NCBI GenBank assembly: GCA_030638785.1
Contig: DAOWDY010000114.1
Coordinates: 1-10,301, forward strand
Source: Candidatus Thorarchaeota archaeon
GTDB lineage: Archaea; Asgardarchaeota; Thorarchaeia; Thorarchaeales; Thorarchaeaceae
Direction: 5' to 3'
Length of the DNA: 10,301 bases
Part shown: positions 6,943-10,301 of the stretch, piece by piece
How positions within the stretch are numbered: position 1 is the first letter of the stretch
How the letters are laid out: the number at the start of each line of letters is the position of its first letter
Made by a program: the position numbers and the translations under genes
The notes under the pieces: generated by a model
Seen by the model: the letters and a program-made list of their open reading frames with translations, nothing else
Database searches by the model: none
What the model was told of the DNA's origin: nothing

Positions 6943-6983
6943 GTGGCGTACTCCTATAGAAAAGCTCGAACCTAAGGCTCATT

Positions 6984-7673
6984 TCACTGTTTCTCTTGGG
7001 CATCTTTGGTCGAGAATCCATCATTTGTTAAGTATAGAACAATACTTGAGAGTTCACCTTCAGGCGCTAATCGCTCTACAAGCCTTGCACCTGTTTTCCT
7101 CTTAGCAGATATCTTAATCACGTAGTCAGACCAGTAGTCCAGAATACCTGTAGCGACTGGCTCTACTCCACCATGTGTGTCCATCTTTGCTCTTACTTGG
7201 TTAAGTACAATCACTGCAATATCTTGCTGCCTGGCTAATCCCTTGAGTAATCCCACTTGCCGATTCAACTCTCTATGAGCAGCATAACTGGTTTCTTTAT
7301 CTTCCAATATTGGTCTGTATAGTCGTGTGAGAGTATCTATCACAACTAGCTTTGTTTCATCTTTGACATAGAGCTCAAGATCCTCCACGATATTGCCCTG
7401 TTCATCAAAGCTCTTTGGTAGTAAGAGAGTAATTTGTTGTTCGATTTCATTGTACCTCTTACCTATCAGTTGTTCAAGGCGTTCTATTGGAGATGAGGAT
7501 TCAGAGTTGATGTAAATTACCCGTTTCCCAAGATTGAGAGCACTTCTAACAAACTCAAGCGCAAGAGTAGTCTTACCAGAAGCCGCTTTCCCAAATACAT
7601 GTGTAAACACACCAGTAGAAATTCCTCGGCTAAGCAGTCGATCCAATAAAGAAACCCCTGACGGAAGAATCAA
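6984..7673 (-). CDS. radB: RadB, RecA/RadA-family recombinase paralogue
   Basis: RadB is a short archaeal RadA paralogue with an ATPase core but without the N-terminal helix-hairpin-helix domain; it is thought to assist RadA in homologous recombination. With the start used here (TTG, 229 residues), Walker A is GKAASGKT at 28-35 and Walker B is LVVID at 109-113. The text around SGVSLLDRLL near the N-terminus matches where thermococcal RadB proteins begin. The start is uncertain. TTG at 7673 has GAGGT about ten bases upstream and gives the normal family length. The frame also stays open to a TTG at 7748, which would add 25 residues and overlap the divergent gene's ATG, with no visible ribosome site. 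carS follows 41 bp downstream. Other RecA-like ATPases such as KaiC-type proteins are possible but fit less well in length and N-terminus. Confidence 0.85.
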   Translation of the reverse strand: MILPSGVSLLDRLLSRGISTGVFTHVFGKAASGKTTLALEFVRSALNLGKRVIYINSESSSPIERLEQLIGKRYNEIEQQITLLLPKSFDEQGNIVEDLELYVKDETKLVVIDTLTRLYRPILEDKETSYAAHRELNRQVGLLKGLARQQDIAVIVLNQVRAKMDTHGGVEPVATGILDYWSDYVIKISAKRKTGARLVERLAPEGELSSIVLYLTNDGFSTKDAQEKQ

Positions 7674-7740
7674 ATTGTGAACAACCTCGAACTGGATGAC
7701 ACTCTCCGAGTGATAAGGGTAACTCAGAAGGGCCGATAGA

Positions 7741-8538
7741 ATGTCCAAATATGATATTGCTGTTGCAACAATAAAACCAAAGACATTCTACATTGTTGTC
7801 AAAATCCTTGAAGAGTTAGACCTCCAATTCCGAGTCTGTTCTCCTGGCGATAGGTTCTGTGATGTTGCAAAGGTTGTCATCACAACTGAGAGTGAAGCAT
7901 TATCAATGGACCTGGAAAGGTTAGTATTGGTCGAAGAGGTTCCAGATGAAATAACCGTTTCATTTGATGTGATGACACGATATCTATCTGTAAGAAACCC
8001 TCGAGAGATAGTTGTTGGTATTGATCCTGGATTGCATATTGGATTGGTAGTTCTTGCTAATGGCACAACCATCTTTTCTAAAGTAATGGCATCAACTGTG
8101 GATGCCTCCCATACCGCGTTAGAATTGGTCCAACTGGCCAAGAAACGGTATCCTAAGAGTCGTACTTTAGTCAGAATAGGATTGGGCTCAAAGCTTTATT
8201 CTACGCTTTTTTTGAGGTCACTTGTAAGAAAAATGCCCGGTATTGATATCGAATTGGTTGATGAAAGACATACAACTTCTCCAGGTGGATATCTCACTGA
8301 TCAGACTTCAGCTCTTCTCATTGCAGCCCGTACAGGGCGAAGACCTGAGAAGGTGGATTTTCAAATTGAATCAAAGAGAGGTTTCATACGTGCTCTTCAA
8401 CATCTCTTTACCTGGTTGACAAACAACCGAGGCGAGCTCTCACTCGAGACTGCCCGAGAAATACTTGCAGATGAAACAACGGTTTCAGAAGTCCTGCTCA
8501 AATTCACTCAATTGGAGAAAAACCGTTCAACTGCTTGA
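7741..8538 (+). CDS. RuvC/YqgF-like RNase H-fold protein with extra N-terminal domain, possible nuclease
   Basis: I do not recognise a named family for the whole 265-residue protein. From about residue 90 it reads like the YqgF/RuvC group of the RNase H fold. The first strand is VVGIDPG with D95, followed by GLVVLANG. A second acidic site VDERHTT has E175, resembling the VDERxTT motif of YqgF. A third acidic residue, D187, lies in DQTSALLIAARTG, resembling the D-x-x-A-A helix of that family. The spacing of three acidic residues would suit two-metal nucleic-acid cleavage. Residues 1-85 form a separate alpha/beta domain (start SKYDIAVATIKPKTFYIVV) of unknown role. The gene is divergent from radB and convergent with XPD, so a repair or Holliday-junction role is plausible but inferred. 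The ATG at 7741 has a weak GATAA element about 27 bases upstream and no Shine-Dalgarno. The stop lies 31 bp inside XPD. Confidence 0.75.
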   Translation: MSKYDIAVATIKPKTFYIVVKILEELDLQFRVCSPGDRFCDVAKVVITTESEALSMDLERLVLVEEVPDEITVSFDVMTRYLSVRNPREIVVGIDPGLHIGLVVLANGTTIFSKVMASTVDASHTALELVQLAKKRYPKSRTLVRIGLGSKLYSTLFLRSLVRKMPGIDIELVDERHTTSPGGYLTDQTSALLIAARTGRRPEKVDFQIESKRGFIRALQHLFTWLTNNRGELSLETAREILADETTVSEVLLKFTQLEKNRSTA

Positions 8539-10301
8539 CCAACCATTTCCGGACTATTTGGAAGAACATCAGTCACTTCATCCAACCATGCAGGCATGAA
8601 ACGCCTAAGGTATGGCTTTGCAAATCGTTGATCTAGAAGTACTATCGCTCCTTTATCATCAAGTCCTCTTACCGGTCTTCCAGCAGCTTGAATTGCGCGT
8701 GTCATGGCAGGTAGAACATATGCATAATCTCTACCTCGTCCATTAAATCGCTTGTCAAAGTAGCCAATGAGGGCTTCAATTCTTGGAGTAGGTCGAGCAT
8801 ATGGGACTCCTACTACGATGACACTTTCCATACTTGAGCCCGGAAAGTCGCCTCCTTCTGAGTTACGTCCTCCTTGCACACCAAGAAGCACAGCACCTCC
8901 ATTATCGCCCATCGCCTTGAATTCGGATAACATTTGGTCATTATACACACTCTTCGCACGCTGTTTTTCTATGAAGAGCTTCTTTCCAATCTGTTTCTCA
9001 AGACCTGATTTAATCAGGTTCTTTGCAATGAAGTAGCTAGTTGCAAAGATTCCAGTGTTTCCTGGAGTAGCCTGTGCTACTTCGACACAGTGTTCTACCA
9101 TCCTATTGTAGACCTCAGTACCACGCGATTTGTATGAAGTATCCAATCCCTCAACAACAATACCCAGTCTATTCTTAGCTGCGAAGGGACTATCAAAAGT
9201 CATTTTCAGTGCATCATCACCCAAACCAATCATTTCAGAATAGGCATCCAGGGGAGAGATTGTTCCAGAAACAGCAATTGAGGTTCGTACAGAACTAAGG
9301 ACCTGTCGTGTAACAGATGTGGGATCTAGAGCCACAAGATCTAGCGCTACCCTCTTACTGCCCGTTGGGGTCTTTGAAACGCTTAGTAGGAAAGCATAAT
9401 CCGTTTTCTGAATGTATTGTTGCCATCGTAGCATGAATTCTGCAACTCGGAATATCGACGATCTTGGAAACTTACCAGCCTTCAAGAGCCCCATTCGAAT
9501 CTTAGCTCCCAAGTCTTTCATGTGGGAGAGAATATCGTCATCGCTGGTCATTCCTGCTTCCTTGAGAGCGGTTTCAAGAATGCCGTCCGGGTTTAGGGTG
9601 ATTTCATCACCTTCTTTCATATTGGTTGATAAATCTATAAGGCACTTAGCCAGCCCTCGACAGAAAGTTTTCACTTCCTCATCATTGTAATTTGTACCCT
9701 CTCTCATAGCCTGCCTGACTGTCCCTAGAGTTAGAGAATCGCTAGCAGAGTCCAATGCTGTAGTTGGTACATTATGCGCTTCATCCTGCACAAGCACAAT
9801 CTTCGAAAAGGGAACATCTAGTTCTGGGATGAAAGTTGCCAAAATGAATGGATCAAAGACATAGAGATAAGATAAGGCAACAACATCCACAACCTTTGCA
9901 AGTTTCTTTGCCATCTCATAGGGGCACTTCTTGAGCCCCTTTGCATACTTGACAATGTCCGGAGCGCTCATGATCTTCTTTGGCATATCTTCCAGTATGT
10001 CCTCGGGTGCTTGCCCCCTCAACCGTTCATAGAATGCACAACTCCTACTTGCCTTTAGCTGACCACAGACCTCGCTGATGGGGGCGGTGATATCTGCATT
10101 CTCAATAACAAAAGGATTGAGGCACATATGACGACGACCTCTGAATGAAACGCCGCTAACTGCATCACCCTTTTCCATCGCAGCGAGTTCCTCCACTACA
10201 CGATCGAGCTGCTTGTGGGTGCGAGCACAATAGAGCACCTTGCCATCATTCTCTTTTATCCAAGGGAGAATTCCTGATAATGCGACACATGTCTTTCCAA
10301 A
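8508..10301 (-). CDS. xpd: XPD/Rad3-family Fe-S DNA helicase, 5' end cut by window edge
   Basis: This is a superfamily-2 helicase moving 5' to 3' on DNA; archaeal XPD relates to eukaryotic excision-repair XPD and binds a 4Fe-4S cluster. The frame continues upstream of the GTG at 10238 to the window edge, so that GTG is not the start. The edge codons read FGKT, the end of Walker A. In the visible 597 residues, motif Ia is LYCARTH at 23-29, and the four cluster cysteines are C60, C79, C88 and C126. The DEAH box (QDEAH) is near 172-176, and motif VI is QAAGRPVR near the C-terminus. About 30-40 N-terminal residues are missing compared with family members. All hallmark motifs in view are intact. 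The final 31 bp overlap the end of the RuvC/YqgF-like gene tail-to-tail. Confidence 0.94.
   Translation of the reverse strand, partial: FGKTCVALSGILPWIKENDGKVLYCARTHKQLDRVVEELAAMEKGDAVSGVSFRGRRHMCLNPFVIENADITAPISEVCGQLKASRSCAFYERLRGQAPEDILEDMPKKIMSAPDIVKYAKGLKKCPYEMAKKLAKVVDVVALSYLYVFDPFILATFIPELDVPFSKIVLVQDEAHNVPTTALDSASDSLTLGTVRQAMREGTNYNDEEVKTFCRGLAKCLIDLSTNMKEGDEITLNPDGILETALKEAGMTSDDDILSHMKDLGAKIRMGLLKAGKFPRSSIFRVAEFMLRWQQYIQKTDYAFLLSVSKTPTGSKRVALDLVALDPTSVTRQVLSSVRTSIAVSGTISPLDAYSEMIGLGDDALKMTFDSPFAAKNRLGIVVEGLDTSYKSRGTEVYNRMVEHCVEVAQATPGNTGIFATSYFIAKNLIKSGLEKQIGKKLFIEKQRAKSVYNDQMLSEFKAMGDNGGAVLLGVQGGRNSEGGDFPGSSMESVIVVGVPYARPTPRIEALIGYFDKRFNGRGRDYAYVLPAMTRAIQAAGRPVRGLDDKGAIVLLDQRFAKPYLRRFMPAWLDEVTDVLPNSPEMVGQAVERFFSN

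Noticed and set aside
8508..10238. Complete helicase starting at GTG 10238
   Set aside because: The frame is open for 21 more codons to the window edge and those codons encode the end of Walker A, which an active XPD needs; the true start lies outside the window.

Overview
The window is chromosomal DNA from an archaeon and is dominated by DNA replication and repair genes. It carries the large subunit of the archaea-specific DNA polymerase D, a multi-OB-fold single-strand binding protein (RPA), the recombinase paralogue RadB, a Rad3/XPD helicase, and CarS, an enzyme of ether-lipid synthesis. PolD and RadB argue against a classical crenarchaeote. A euryarchaeal or Asgard (for example Thorarchaeota-like) host fits, but that lineage guess is only an impression from gene content and base composition. 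No mobile element, CRISPR array, tRNA or rRNA gene was found.

Layout. Positions 1-1293 (minus) hold the first 431 codons of an RPA gene that runs off the left edge. A 520-bp divergent intergenic region follows (1294-1813). It contains a TATA-like box for each direction, a perfect 17-bp palindrome, and a structured segment that folds by hand into two opposed kink-turns sharing one 4-bp stem. The DP2 gene of PolD occupies 1814-5383 (plus). Its end overlaps tail-to-tail by 20 bp with a four-CBS-domain regulatory protein (5364-6218, minus). After 163 bp come carS (6382-6942, minus) and, 41 bp upstream of it on the same strand, radB (6984 to about 7673, minus), so radB-carS looks like an operon. 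Divergent from radB is a 265-codon gene (7741-8538, plus) that I read as a RuvC/YqgF-type RNase H-fold nuclease with an extra N-terminal domain. It overlaps by 31 bp with the end of an XPD-family Fe-S helicase (8508-10301, minus), which is cut by the right edge inside its Walker A motif.

How they fit together. RPA and PolD act at the same replication fork and are divergently transcribed from one control region. RadB, the RuvC/YqgF-like protein and XPD form a second, recombination/repair-flavoured group. CarS and the CBS protein are metabolic or regulatory neighbours. The two most unusual items are the candidate double kink-turn upstream of polC, which may be an L7Ae-binding leader or a small RNA, and the RuvC/YqgF-like protein beside radB, which may be an uncharacterised archaeal nuclease.
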